Below the pieces are notes generated by a model. It was not told the origin of the DNA, made no database searches, and was given only the letters and a program-made list of their open reading frames with translations. A stretch of DNA of 64,000 nucleotides, taken from assembly GCA_035578155.1 (NCBI GenBank), contig JAPWDM010000003.1, positions 65,650,142-65,714,141 of the forward strand, read 5' to 3'. This document shows positions 38,421 through 49,180 of this stretch, one piece after another (within the stretch, counting starts at the first letter, position 1; each line of letters starts with the position of its first letter). The position numbers and the translations under genes were made by a program. The DNA is from Brachynemurus nebulosus (lineage: Eukaryota > Arthropoda > Insecta > Neuroptera > Myrmeleontidae).

Positions 38421-39379
38421 TAGTGATGTCGGGCCGAGAAGCAGTTAGTCGATTAATCGACTAAAATTGTTTTTCAAATAAAATTAGTCATTAGTCGAAA
38501 ATCTCGAGCACAGAGTAGTCGACTAATCGACTAAATTTTTAGTCGAATTCATGAATAAGGTAATAGTGATGTCGGATAATTAACCGATTAGTCGGTTTAG
38601 TCGACTAATTTTGTTTACATTTAGTCATATTTTAGTCGACTATTTTACCTTCGATTAAATGACTAAAATGATTTACTTTTTTTAAATGACTAAAAACGAC
38701 TAATTTAACAATTTTTCTGTATTATTTATTGGACTTCAAAAAATGGAAACTAAAAAATTATCTATCTGTATGATTTTTCATTTTTATGTGATTAATATAT
38801 TGTGATATGTCATATCTTTCTTTTTCTTAAAAGAAAAATATTAAAAGTCCAATTAAATTCAAACGAAAACCTCGTTTTTGAAAGAGTTACATAGGTTACT
38901 TTACCATGAATTTGACTAAAAATTTAGTCGATTAGTCGACTACTCTATACTCGATATTTTCGACTAATGACTAATTTTATCTGAAAAACAATTTTAGTCG
39001 ATTAATCGATTAAATACTTCTCGGCCCGACATCACTATAAGGTAACCTATGTAACTCTTTCAAAAACGAGGTTTTCTTTTGAATTGAATTATAGACTTTT
39101 AATATTTTTCTTTTAAGAAAAACAAAGATATGAAATATCACAATATATTAATCATATAAAAGTAAAAAATCATACAAATAGATAATTTTTTAGTTTCCAC
39201 TTTTTGAAGTCCAATAAATAATAATACAGAAAAATTGTTAAATTAGTCGTTCTTAGTCATTTAAAAAAAAATCATTTTAATCATTTAATCGACGGTAAAA
39301 TAGTCGACTACAATATGACTAAATGTAAACAAAATTAGTCGACTAAACCGGCTAATCGATTACTCATTAGACATCACTA
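38421..39379. mobile_element. outer hAT MITE containing an inverted copy of itself
   Basis: The outer ends TAGTGATGTCGGGCCGAG and GACATCACTA are flanked by 8-bp duplications GTTTGAAC / GTTTGGAC (one mismatch; 38413-38420 and 39380-39387). Removing the inner insertion leaves a ~480-bp element whose arms are rich in agtcgactaat repeats. Family hAT is inferred from TSD length and TIR. Confidence 0.88.
38564..39037. mobile_element. inner hAT MITE, inverted copy, perfect 8-bp TSD
   Basis: Runs from TAGTGATGTCGGATAATTAA to GGCCCGACATCACTA and is flanked by identical TAAGGTAA (38556-38563 and 39038-39045). It is the reverse complement of the outer element: the inner left arm matches the outer right arm and vice versa. 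Confidence 0.9.
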
Positions 39380-40060
39380 GTTTGGACCCACCACTAACCA
39401 TAAACGAAATTTATGACTATGAACTGAGCTATATATAAAGCAACGTAATATTTATAATCAAAAACAACGAAGACATTTCCCGTATAGTAAATATGTAGTC
39501 TATTTGGTTTTTTATGTTTTTGTTAGCAGTCTAGACGGTCATATAAACAAAAGTTGACTCGCCTGGTACAGTTAGTAACAGTTTATTGTAAGAAAAACGA
39601 TCGTAGGTACCTCATGCATAATACAGTGCACAGACTTACTGCTATTTTCAGTAGGCAACAGACAGACTCTCCAATTACTGTATTTGAATATTCAAGATTG
39701 TTTTTATTTGAGAGTATTGGACAATAAATTGTTAATAGTATCACTTTGAATATTTTATTAAGCTGTAAATTAAGTGCACGAAACAATATAATTTAACCCT
39801 TTGTTTACCGGTGTTGGAATATATATCACGGATGATAAATAAGTGTTTTGTTGGGGCGGTTTAGTCTTACGAGGAGAGATTCAGAAATGGTGATCAAGGA
39901 TTTCAATGAAATTTCGTCTGCTAGTAGAGCATAATATCAATATTAAAAATTTACAATATTAAGGTCCACCTCTCAAAAACACAGGAGATATTTTTATTTA
40001 CAATTTGGACAAAAATATAGGTAAGATATAATCAAGTTATTTAGAACGTTTCATCAAAAT

Positions 40061-40130
40061 GGTCACAGCTCAACGGTAGTGCGACGGAGTGCGGATAGTG
40101 GCGTACCGGGATCGAATCCCAGTACAAGTG
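40061..40130 (+). tRNA. tRNA-like (SINE-type) module, left arm
   Basis: A box-A-like agctcaacggtagtgcg and box-B-like ccgggatcgaatcccag are spaced as in a tRNA gene. The T arm pairs except at its outer positions. The anticodon arm is poor, so this is a tRNA-derived sequence, not a functional tRNA call. Confidence 0.4.
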
Positions 40131-40587
40131 ATTATTCAATTTGTCCTTTTTTTTTTAATAACAATTAATTTATTAATTATGTTAACAAAATTAAGCTACA
40201 AAATATTACTTGTCGCTAAATTAATGAATTAATATAATTTTTCTTAAAATCTTTTCTTTTTCGATATGAGTATATATATCACATAAACACATAAGTCAAT
40301 TAGATACATTAAAACTTTTAAAATATTAAAAATTTTTAAATTTTGAAAAATGTAAAAATATGTTACCTACATATTTTTACAAGATGAATTTTTACATTTT
40401 TCAAAATACGTTTTTTCAAATGACTTGCGTTTATGTGATATACTCATATTGAAAAAAAAGATTTTTAGAAAAATTATATTAATTCATAAATTTTGCGACA
40501 AGTAATATTTCATAGGTTAATCTTGTTAACATAATTAATAAATTAATTGTTATTAAAAAAAAAAAAAAAAAAAAAAAATTGAATAAT

Positions 40588-40657
40588 CACTTGTACCGGG
40601 ATTCGATCCCGGTACCCCACTATCCACATTTCGTCGCACTACCGTTGAGCTGTGGCC
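40588..40657 (-). tRNA. tRNA-like (SINE-type) module, right arm
   Basis: Reverse-strand partner of the module at 40061. The T arm (taccgggatcgaatcccggt) pairs perfectly here, and box A agctcaacggtagtgcg is identical. A long A/T tract follows on the coding side. Functional tRNA folding is doubtful. Confidence 0.4.
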
Positions 40658-41214
40658 ATTTTGTTGAACAGTTTTAAATAACTTGATTATATCGTACCTA
40701 TATTTTTGTCCAAGTTTTAAATGAAAATGTTTCCTGTATTTTTGAGAGGTGAACCTTAATATTGTAAATTTTTAATATTGATATTATGCTCCACTTGCAG
40801 ACAAAATTTGATTGAAATCGGTGACGATCATACCTGCACCTCTCCTTGTAAACACAAGGTCACTTTAAGTACCACTCATTCTTGACAGAGTATTTTCAGA
40901 TTTTTTTGAATTAATAGTTTAAAAATTACGGGGGTAACGCGACGTTACCCCCTCTTTGAAGCTAAATATTTCACAAACGGAGTTTAAATATAACAATGTG
41001 GTGCATCCGCGTATTTACAAAAAATCTAAAATTCCAATATTCGAAATTACATTTACCAATTATACATTTTCGAACGAATTTCCTAAAGAAAATTTCCAAT
41101 AAATGTGTCCTTTTACTTAGTATTTCATAACAATCCAGATTACCAAAAGCATCATCATCATCATCATCAACATCACATAAAAACAAAAAAATAAAAACAA
41201 AAAAAATCACTTAC

Positions 41215-41295
41215 CGAGCAGCACGTAACAAACCAATCGCTTCCTCATACTTATGTTGCCGTAGTAACCGCTGTATCTTGCACATCGCTTCCGCT
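41215..41295 (-). CDS. timeout: timeout exon F (short, AMCKIQ...LLRAAR)
   Basis: This small exon of 81 nt has no Met and is too short to stand out by length. It completes a Lys codon and encodes AEAMCKIQRLLRQHKYEEAI then GLLRAA plus two bases of Arg. The pattern AMxxIQxxL...A..LLRAAREVWPE is diagnostic of Timeout/TIMELESS. The acceptor is ttgtag and the donor is CG|gtaagt. The Arg codon is completed by exon G, 19.1 kb away, restoring the AAREVWPEN motif exactly. This is strong evidence that the long join is real. Confidence 0.92.
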
Positions 41296-41683
41296 CTACA
41301 AGTGAAAACAAACAAAAAGACGTAAAGAGGATTTAAAACGACGAAAAAAGCTTTTAAAAGAATAATAATAAATAAAAGCTCTTAAAGCACACGGCGAAAA
41401 GTTAATTAGATTAAATACAAAATCAATTTTAATAGAATATTTTCAACAAACAATTTAAAATATTAAACTCATCAGCCCGATATTTATTTTTTTTTTTCGA
41501 AAATATTTATATAAGTATAATAAAGGCGTAGGTATACGTATATAAAGACGGTCATTACAGCGAGGGATGGTATGGAGCATTATCCTTCATTTTAGTGATT
41601 CACCCTTTTTCCTTTCATCCAACACACCGATAAATTATATTGAAAAGTATTTAAAATATGCAATAAGACAATATTTAACTTAC

Positions 41684-41849
41684 TTTTGGTCCTCGACGCT
41701 TACGTCCGACGCGGCATCGAACGGAATCACATCCTTAGGGATGGCCGAATCATCTTGAAGCACAGCTGACAACTGTGGTGCCACTTCATCCCACTGATCA
41801 TTCAGATTTGGTGGTTGTGACCCAGTAGTCGCTGATTTTGAAGCTTTAC
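41684..41849 (-). CDS. timeout: timeout exon E (linker with FDAASDV motif)
   Basis: This exon of 166 nt has two leading bases completing Ser, 54 codons, and two trailing bases. It encodes a Ser/Thr/Gln-rich start (KASKSATTGSQPPN), then DQWDEVAPQLSAVLQ and IPKDVIPFDAASDVSVEDQ. In the family this is the variable linker after the basic tract, followed by the conserved WP/WDE-L helix and the VPFDAASDVP segment. The acceptor is tttag and the donor is AAAA|gtaagt. Overlapping open frames on the plus strand (for example 41567-41758) are shadows. The 388-bp intron to exon F is the only compact intron in the window. Confidence 0.92.
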
Positions 41850-41971
41850 CTAAATTTTGTCAAACATTTATTGAACTGAAGAAACAAATTTGAAAGTTCA
41901 TAACCTCACAAAACATCAAGTTTAATGGCAGCCAATTAAGACATATTAAATAATTAATAGCTCAAGTTAGG

Positions 41972-42631
41972 TTAAGAGGAAATTCGCCAAAAATACACCA
42001 AAAGTCGTCCGTTTTTAGTATTTTATTTTTTTATACAAATAAATGTTTTATTAAAAAACTTTTTTTAAAAATGAGCTGAGAATAAATGGCGTTGAAGTTG
42101 ACATTGCGAGATTTTTCCACCTTGATGGTTCCGCGTGTTCTGAAATCCCCAGTGAACTAAAATCAAAAAAATCTAGAATTTTCTGAAAATATAAATATAC
42201 GGTTATGGCACTAACTAGGATCTTAGGAAAAAAACAGCGAGAAATCGCATTTTAAAAATAAATCGTCAAAAATCACTGACGGTTCTTTTCGACTATAAAC
42301 AGCCGCCATTTTGAAAATATATTACGGAATCAAAAAATCCTAGTTCTTGCCAAAGTGACGGTGTCGAGGAATAATATGCACTTTGATTTATGTCGGTACC
42401 TCAAATACTTTTTGGGATACATGCGGAACCATGTCGGACAACGTAGTTTTTAGAAAAAAGCATTTATAATTTTATAATGAATTATAGTAAAGTGCGCGTA
42501 CTAAAATGCCCATAACTTTTTGAATTTTCATTTTTTTTTAAATAAAATTTGAGGAGAGTATTTTTAACACCTTAAAGAACATAATTATGAAACAAAAAAA
42601 AAAGATTTTTTTTTGGCGAATCTCCCCTTAA
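41972..42631. mobile_element. TTAA-family A MITE, copy 4
   Basis: The ends are TTAAGAGGAAATTCGCCAAA and, inverted, GGCGAATCTCCCCTTAA. The interior shares ggctgtttatag/aaacagccgccatttt, gcgagatttttccaccttga and tgcccataactttttga with copies at 6.3, 14.5 and 21.3 kb. Its right third is duplicated immediately beyond it. Confidence 0.85.
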
Positions 42632-43060
42632 GTTTAAATTTGTTTGTTAGAAAATGTTCCTAATTCTAATGAAATATCTATTTAAAAGTCAAGAAAGTCG
42701 TTCGAAGTGAAACTTCTCAAAATTACGAATAATTGTGTCCCACGTAGTTTTTAGAAAAAAGCATTTAAAATTTTATAATGAATTATAGTAAAGTGCGCGC
42801 ACTAAAATGCCCATAACTTTTTGAATTTTAATTTTTTTTTTTTTTAATAAAATTTGAGGAGAGTATTTTTAACACCTTAAAGAGCATAATTATGAAACAA
42901 AAAAAAAAAAAATGATTTATTTTTTTTTTTTTTTTGGCGAATCTCCCCTTAAGTTCAAATTTGTTTGTTAGAAAATGTTCCCAATTCTCGTGAAATATCT
43001 ATTGAAAAGTCAAGAAAGTCGTTCGAAGTGAAACTTCTCAAAAATACGAATAACTGTGTC
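42441..43060. repeat. tandem duplication, ~300-320 bp x 2, abutting exon D
   Basis: Unit 1 (42441-42739) and unit 2 (42742-43060) begin acgtagtttttagaaaaaag and end gaataa(t/c)tgtgtcc/t. Each contains the right end of the TTAA element and about 110 bp of flanking intron. Differences are mostly in poly-T/A tracts, suggesting a recent event. Unit 2 ends about 15 bp from the exon D splice donor. Confidence 0.9.
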
Positions 43061-43075
43061 TCTTTTTATGCTTAC

Positions 43076-43482
43076 TTTTCTTCTTCTTCCGTTGCTTCAC
43101 CACCTTCTGCACCACAATACGATCCTTTTTCGTAAATTGTTCCAACATTTTTAAAAATATATGTTGCGTTTCAATCAAATCTTTCAAGTAGGCGCGTGAC
43201 ATTTTCACTTCGTCATACGTCATCATTAAATTCAATATGGCCTCCGAATATTCGATCACGTAGAATATGTTACTTTTTATTACTTGCGCGGAATGTCGCA
43301 CCATATTATCGTTGGATTTATCCATTGCCATCAGCGTGTGAAATAATTCACGATACGCTCGTAAAGCGAGATGTAACCGACGTGACCATAACATAAATTT
43401 CTTCTTATCCTTCGGTATCATTTCGTGGTAGAAATCAATCTGTTGTTGAACGTAGTGAAATGTTTGCACGGACATTGTTTCA
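43076..43482 (-). CDS. timeout: timeout exon D (core plus Lys-rich NLS-like tail)
   Basis: This exon of 407 nt begins with one base that completes Ser (AG|T), giving V-S-E-T-M-S-V-Q-T-F-H-Y across the junction as in other family members. The true reading starts 7 nt before the first in-exon Met, so that Met is internal. Conserved parts are the TFHYVQQQ helix, SRRLHLALRAYRELFHTLMA, VIKSNIFYVIEYSE, SRAYLKDLIETQHIFLKMLE and RIVVQK, followed by a Lys/Arg cluster (KQRKKKKSKHK) that could act as a nuclear localisation signal. Splicing at AAAA|gtaagc removes the last few codons of the genomic open frame. A tandem duplication of intron DNA ends about 15 bp from this donor. Confidence 0.95.
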
Positions 43483-43624
43483 CTGTGAAAAGCACATAAA
43501 ATGGCATTGTTGGTTGTAAAGTAACAATGATTTTTATAAATATTTTTACAATAAATTCAATACATAATATATGTAGGTAGCTCGAACTACACTGCAAGTC
43601 AAAATATGTTCAAATACTGCACGC

Positions 43625-43717
<93 letters not shown>

Positions 43718-43727
43718 TATATATATA

Positions 43728-43795
<68 letters not shown>
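43625..43795. repeat. (AT)n microsatellite, ~170 bp
   Basis: An AT dinucleotide array with a few gc and gt interruptions, 140 bp from the acceptor of exon D. Translated frames of Tyr-Ile repeats here are artefacts. Confidence 0.95.
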
Positions 43796-43798
<3 letters not shown>

Positions 43799-43890
43799 AA
43801 ATACACCCCGAAGGATATTCGTTTCAAGTCTAGTAATTATAATTACACCAATCCTAACTCAAAAATTTGAATTGTATATTATAACATATT

Positions 43891-44714
43891 CAGGGCTGGG
43901 AAAAATGGTTCACAGAAACCATTTAAAATAGAAAATGGAAAATGGTTTCCAACAAGGCATTTAAAATACAAAATGGAAAATGATTTTGCTGAACATATTT
44001 AAAATTTAAAATGGAAAATAGTTATTTAAAATGGATTATAAAATGCAAAATGTTTATATGTTACTTTTTTTACTTTAAATGTATTCTATAAATTTTTTAT
44101 CATTATTTAGTTAGGTATATTAATTAAAAAAAAGTTAAGATAATATCAAACGTACTGAAATTAAATACATAAAGGCAGTCTTTTGAGAAAATTTTGTAAA
44201 GTTTTCATGATATGAAAACGAAACTTAACTCTTCAAATATTGTTACTTAAAAATATTGTAAAATTTAATTCGGCCTTGACATATTCAAACCTTGACTACG
44301 CCGCGACTACAACTTCTAAATAAAATTATGAAAATCATTTACTCGAAATACAAAAATATTTCTTATCGACGTGTTTTAAAGATATTAGTACACAACTTGA
44401 GTCAGAAAAGTTTAACTTAAGGGAACTCCAACTCTAGTAACAAATTTAACTCGAGTGACATTGCAACTCGAGTTATAAAAAAATTTGAGTCAATTAAATC
44501 AACTTACATTTAACTTACCATTTGTTAGACTTCAAGTCGTTCAATTCAAGTTCTATAATTAATATTGTATACACATAAATTAGAGTATACATGCATTTTC
44601 ATTTTAAATGTAAAATGGATTCAAATTTCCATTTTAAATACAAAATGGAAAATGCCATTTTGTATTTTAAATACATATTTAAAATGAAATCATTTTAAAT
44701 AGTTCTCAGCCCTG
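43891..44714. mobile_element. hAT MITE with perfect 8-bp TSD
   Basis: The element runs from CAGGGCTGGGAAAAATGG to the inverted end CTCAGCCCTG and is flanked on both sides by the identical octamer AACATATT (43883-43890 and 44715-44722). An 8-bp duplication with CAGGG ends is the hAT signature. The arms carry multiple degenerate copies of ttaaaatggaaaatgg. The interior has repeated aactcgagt motifs. Non-coding. It lies in the intron between exons C and D. Confidence 0.9.
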
Positions 44715-44925
44715 AACATATTCACAATTACAGTGTACAAATGCGAGCTGCGAAGAAACCAAGATTATAGTATCTGACGAATGAAAGTATGCATCATAAA
44801 AGTTTACGTTCTGGAAAAAGGAATCTACACTATCAACTATTTTAAATTATAGATGAAAAAAAAAGGGGCGTATTCTACCCTCAAATTACCAATCCCCAAA
44901 AAAAAAACTCCAAAAAATTACTTAC

Positions 44926-45563
44926 CTAACCAATTTCACTTGAAACTTATAGTGTCGATTAAATTCCATAAAAAACTTCATGGCCCATAAGTAGAACGTT
45001 TCATCATGATTCTGCGATTTAGCCGCCATCAATCGCGTCTTAACATGATGAATCAACGTATTATACGCTCCATTCAAAAATTCGATACAATACTCTTTCA
45101 AAAACAGGCGAATACTGAACGCTGATCGACGTTCTTCTTCCACATCTTGCAGTGGCACTCTATTTTTAATTATCCGCGTGGCATCTTTACCCGCATCAAA
45201 ATCAATTTTAGTGATTTCATTCAACGGTTTATGACAAATCAGATCGTTATCGGAAATGGATTTCATATTTCGAACAATATAAGTACCACCAAATCGTGAA
45301 TGTCTTGCGCCGGTATATTTTTTCAATTTTTTCAATTTTTCAGCATTCTCTTTTTGTTTGATTGCTAACAATTCGGCTTGATCTTTCTCCTTCTCCGCGA
45401 CACTTCGATTCATTTGCGCGTTGGCCAAACATTCGGCCGATTGTTCGCGTAACATTAGCGAGGTGATTTCCAAAATATGCATATAGTACATTTGTTCGTT
45501 TTCTGACATGGCAATGTACAAAAATATATCAACCATACCGGACTGATGGAGTGCCCATAAAAC
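44926..45563 (-). CDS. timeout: timeout exon C (TIMELESS core)
   Basis: The largest exon seen here, 638 nt, encodes 212 residues plus two bases of a split Ser codon. It opens with VLWALHQSGMVDIFLYIA, continues through a helix ending SLMLREQSAE and a Lys/Glu-rich coiled segment (roughly residues 45-75), then the invariant RHSRFGGTYIVRNMKSIS motif. It closes with RRSAFSIRLFLKEYCIEF, HDETFYLWAMKFFMEFNR and KFQVKLV. The HSRFGGTY and HDETxYxWA motifs are hallmarks of the Timeless family. In the mammalian protein this region contributes to the ordered N-terminal domain that contacts Tipin and the replisome. The acceptor is tgtag and the donor is gtaagt-like (AG|gtaag). No stop, frameshift or missing motif was seen. 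Confidence 0.95.
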
Positions 45564-45700
45564 CTACAAATATTGTTATTATTACTATTGATCGTAAAAG
45601 TCACGGAGATGACAGTATTGTCTTTACTTTTTTTTAAAGTATTAAAAATTGTTTATTTTTTTAGATAAAACATTTTGATGCGATTTTAGAAATAAATAAT

Positions 45701-46925
45701 AGGGTTGACGGGGGTAATTGTCAAAGGGGTAATTTTCATGAACTGAGATAAAAGCATTGTTTTAACTATTTTTTATTTTATATATCACATTATGATTGAT
45801 TTATTTTTAATTCTACATTATTCAGGATGCACCACACAAATTTTGAGCAAATTCGTATGAAAAACAAACATTTTATAAGCCATTCACATTTTCCCGATGC
45901 GGTTTTGCAAATCTTATGAATTTTGGGGTAAAAGTGAATGCCATCAGAAAAATTATTTAGAATGGATTACAAGAAGAGTGTGGTACATCAGAGTAAAGCC
46001 ATCAGAGTTTGTTTAATGCAAGTTACGCACACCTCAAATTTGTACAAAAAATCAAGGTTAAATAAAAATAACAAAAATTGTAGGAACAAATTTATTACAA
46101 GCTAAAAATGATATTTTGGTGATATTTTGTCATTTTATCATATAAAAAATCAAAAAATTACATGAATTTCGCACAAAAACAAGGAAAATGAGAGTTTTTC
46201 AAGGAAATACAGTTAGCTCACATGAATAAAAAACAACAATCTATTAGGCTTAATACTGTAAACGAAACAAAAATGGTTTTGTGTTAATACTATTGCCCTT
46301 GGACACTCACAGAGTCATTGAAAACAAGTAATTTTTCTGTTTTTGTAAGTTATTATTGCGTAAGGGAGCACAGCAATCATTTCGTAGATTGATGCACAAA
46401 ACATATCGCTCTTTACACAATTTTTTTTTTTTTTTTTGTATTGTTTGTACAACGAAAACTTGTACAATAATGTCACCACCATCTTCATCAACATTTTCAA
46501 CTCCGAAAAGGATACTACTGAAATTTTTGACCGAATGGAGGCATTTGTGAATGACGTTCACAATTACCCCACAATTTTAAAATTATGGGGTAATTGTGAA
46601 TTGGTAATAAATTGTCCAATTTCTTTAGCAGTTAATAAGGAACCCTCTCAGGGTTGAGACCACTTCTTTAGAAGTACTTTTAACCATTTCTTACCTTTTA
46701 AAAAAATAAAATGCATTTAAAAAAAAAAATTTTGTTGAGGATTGGTTGAAATAAGATACACAAGTTTTTGCAATGGTTTTTTCAAAATAAAATAAATTTT
46801 AATAGCATATTAAGAAAGGACAGAAAAGCATACTAAGAGTTGATTTTTAACAATATTAATGTTATTTTAGAAATTATAGGCTCCGTTCACAATTGCCCCA
46901 ATTTACAATTACCCCGATCTGCCTA
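45701..46925. mobile_element. pogo-like deletion derivative, copy 1
   Basis: The left end agggttgacgggggtaattg is intact. The right end (acaattaccccgatctgcct) is diverged. It is inverted with respect to copy 2, 2.3 kb away, so the two arms could pair. It contains the same remnant open segment on the minus strand (46307-46561) and the same internal palindrome near 46550-46600. Confidence 0.7.
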
Positions 46926-49180
46926 CCTTACCTTATACCTTATACCCTACCTTATATCCGTATATTTTGAATATAGTTTAGATATTATATGCACACATTT
47001 CTTGCGAAAACTTGTTTGTGTAACTTTAATTCAAATAGATATATAATTATGTATTGTGTAAGGTATTTTTTGATGTCACAAATAAATGATTTATATGTAT
47101 CAGTTGTCTTTTTTCTTTTAGTAAAATGGGAGGAAGACAACATATTGTCTTTCTTTTCGTAAAAATATTTTTTTTTACATGATAACCTATTTTTTTTATT
47201 AACAAGTTTTAAGTTACAGTCAGTCAGTCAAATAAAGCGGTCTAGTTGCTTTAAACTAATTTTTATGGTTAATGGAGAATATATCGATATAAATTTTTTT
47301 TTAAAATGTATTTACACCCATTTATTAACGTTTTAAATTTTTAAAATATAAGTACGGTTCTGTCAGCACCGTAAGTTTTCAAAGTATAATTATTACCAAA
47401 AAAATATTTTTTTGTATTTTTGTTTACTTAATATTCAAAAAATTGAAGTACACGTGAAATTTTGAATGAGATGGTACACACATATTTATCATGAAAACAA
47501 TGTAAAAAAATAAACAATAAACAGCGATGGATAATTGAATTAGGGAAAGTTTACAATTTTGTTTGTAAACAATTTCATTAAGCTGTTACTTAAACTGAAT
47601 CAAAATATTGAAACATTATTTATTTTGTAATAAAAATTTTATTCAACAAATTTTCAAAACAAAAAAAAAAAGCGAAGAAAAATAAGTAACTTTTATGTTC
47701 GCCAAAAATAACAAAAGAACACAAATATACCAGGTGTTTTAGATAAAATTGTCAATTAAATTACTTAAGGCAGTTGGTCCGAAAAACGATTTTACAAAGG
47801 ATTTTAACGAAACTTCTCTAGACATTTATTTAATTCAATACCAATAATACGAGCCTATACCGAAAAAAAAATTTACTGTCCCAATTTTTGAGAAAAACGG
47901 TTTCAAAATTTTGTAATTTTAACACGGGCTCTTATGGAAAGTTGACATATTCACACGATTTTTTTGAATAAAATCAATACGTGTCAAAGGAATTTGATAA
48001 AAATTTAATGTTATAAAATATAAAGTTACAAACTATATTTAATAACAAAAATTATTGACCGCGCCGTTTTTGAAATATAATTTATAAACATAATTTTATA
48101 TTTTTACAACGCTTTTTCAACAATGCTTTTACATTGCAACAACATAAGCGCGCGGAAATAAAAAAAAATATCTTAAACAGATTCTGCTGAAATTCCGTAT
48201 TGATTAGAAAGCCAATTGTTAAATGTATTTTTACGAAAAATAGAAAATTTTTAGAGTTCTGTGGTCAGAACCACGTAACTCTTATGTTTTTATCAGTTCT
48301 TCATAACTGATTATTAAGTTCATATTCCCCTATGACGGCTTTCATTGAAAATAAAGAAGCTAGGCAGTGTACCACTGTAGTCTTTAAACATTGTTTAAGT
48401 TTGCTACTGTACTTTTTCATGGATTTATTATTATTAGTCCGATATTTAGCCATCGTTTTTTGTATAGATAGCAGCACCTGTAAGACTTAAAGAGTGTTGC
48501 CTAAACTTTCTTTTCACCCGATATTCTGGTATTCTAGAATTACCATTCTCAGTAATACATAAAGATTCTTCTAAAATGTTTGAAAAAGGTATCCAGTATC
48601 CACGCCCATAAACGATCCAAATGTCCATATTTTTACGGTACGTCAAATCAAAAAATCAGATTATATTTAATTATACAAATTTAAAGAATCACAAAAAATT
48701 AAAACAAAAAAATAGCCATAATAAAAATGATTTTTATTTAAAAGAATGTTCGTTTTTTTATATTTTTTATGTTGGTATTACATACATACACCCAAACAAA
48801 TAGACCGAATGATAATACAACATCACTCCCGGGTTTTTTTTAATTCTCCACAATTGATGAACTTAAATCCAACAAAAAAAGTAAGCAATTTAATTTTTCA
48901 ACATGTTGAAAATGTTTGAAAACATTACATGCTCCCAAACAAAAGATTCATGTTTACATTGCTACTGTTGGTACTACTGCCTGCCTCCCCAGTACCTATC
49001 ATCGCCCCCCTTACCCCGCGGAGCTTAACATACCTAACAATAATGGGAAAATCGTTCATTGAAAAAAATTCGATTCACTAATTGTTTTTGATTTAAACAA
49101 TAAATCAATCAAAAACAAAAAAAAAAAATACCGGAAAAAAAGCTCTGAAGAAGAAAACAAGTTCCGGTATTTTTAATGAT

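Larger units (their letters stand above)
39868..40850. mobile_element. 1-kb palindrome with a tRNA-like module in each arm
   Basis: The left arm (39868-40345) and right arm (40370-40850) are reverse complements over about 470 bp. They include ggtgatcaaggatttcaatg versus its diverged partner, acataattaataaattaatt, and the tRNA-like blocks. Outer ends are tac(g/a)aggagag. The centre is a short AT-rich loop with its own hairpin. No coding capacity. Confidence 0.8.
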
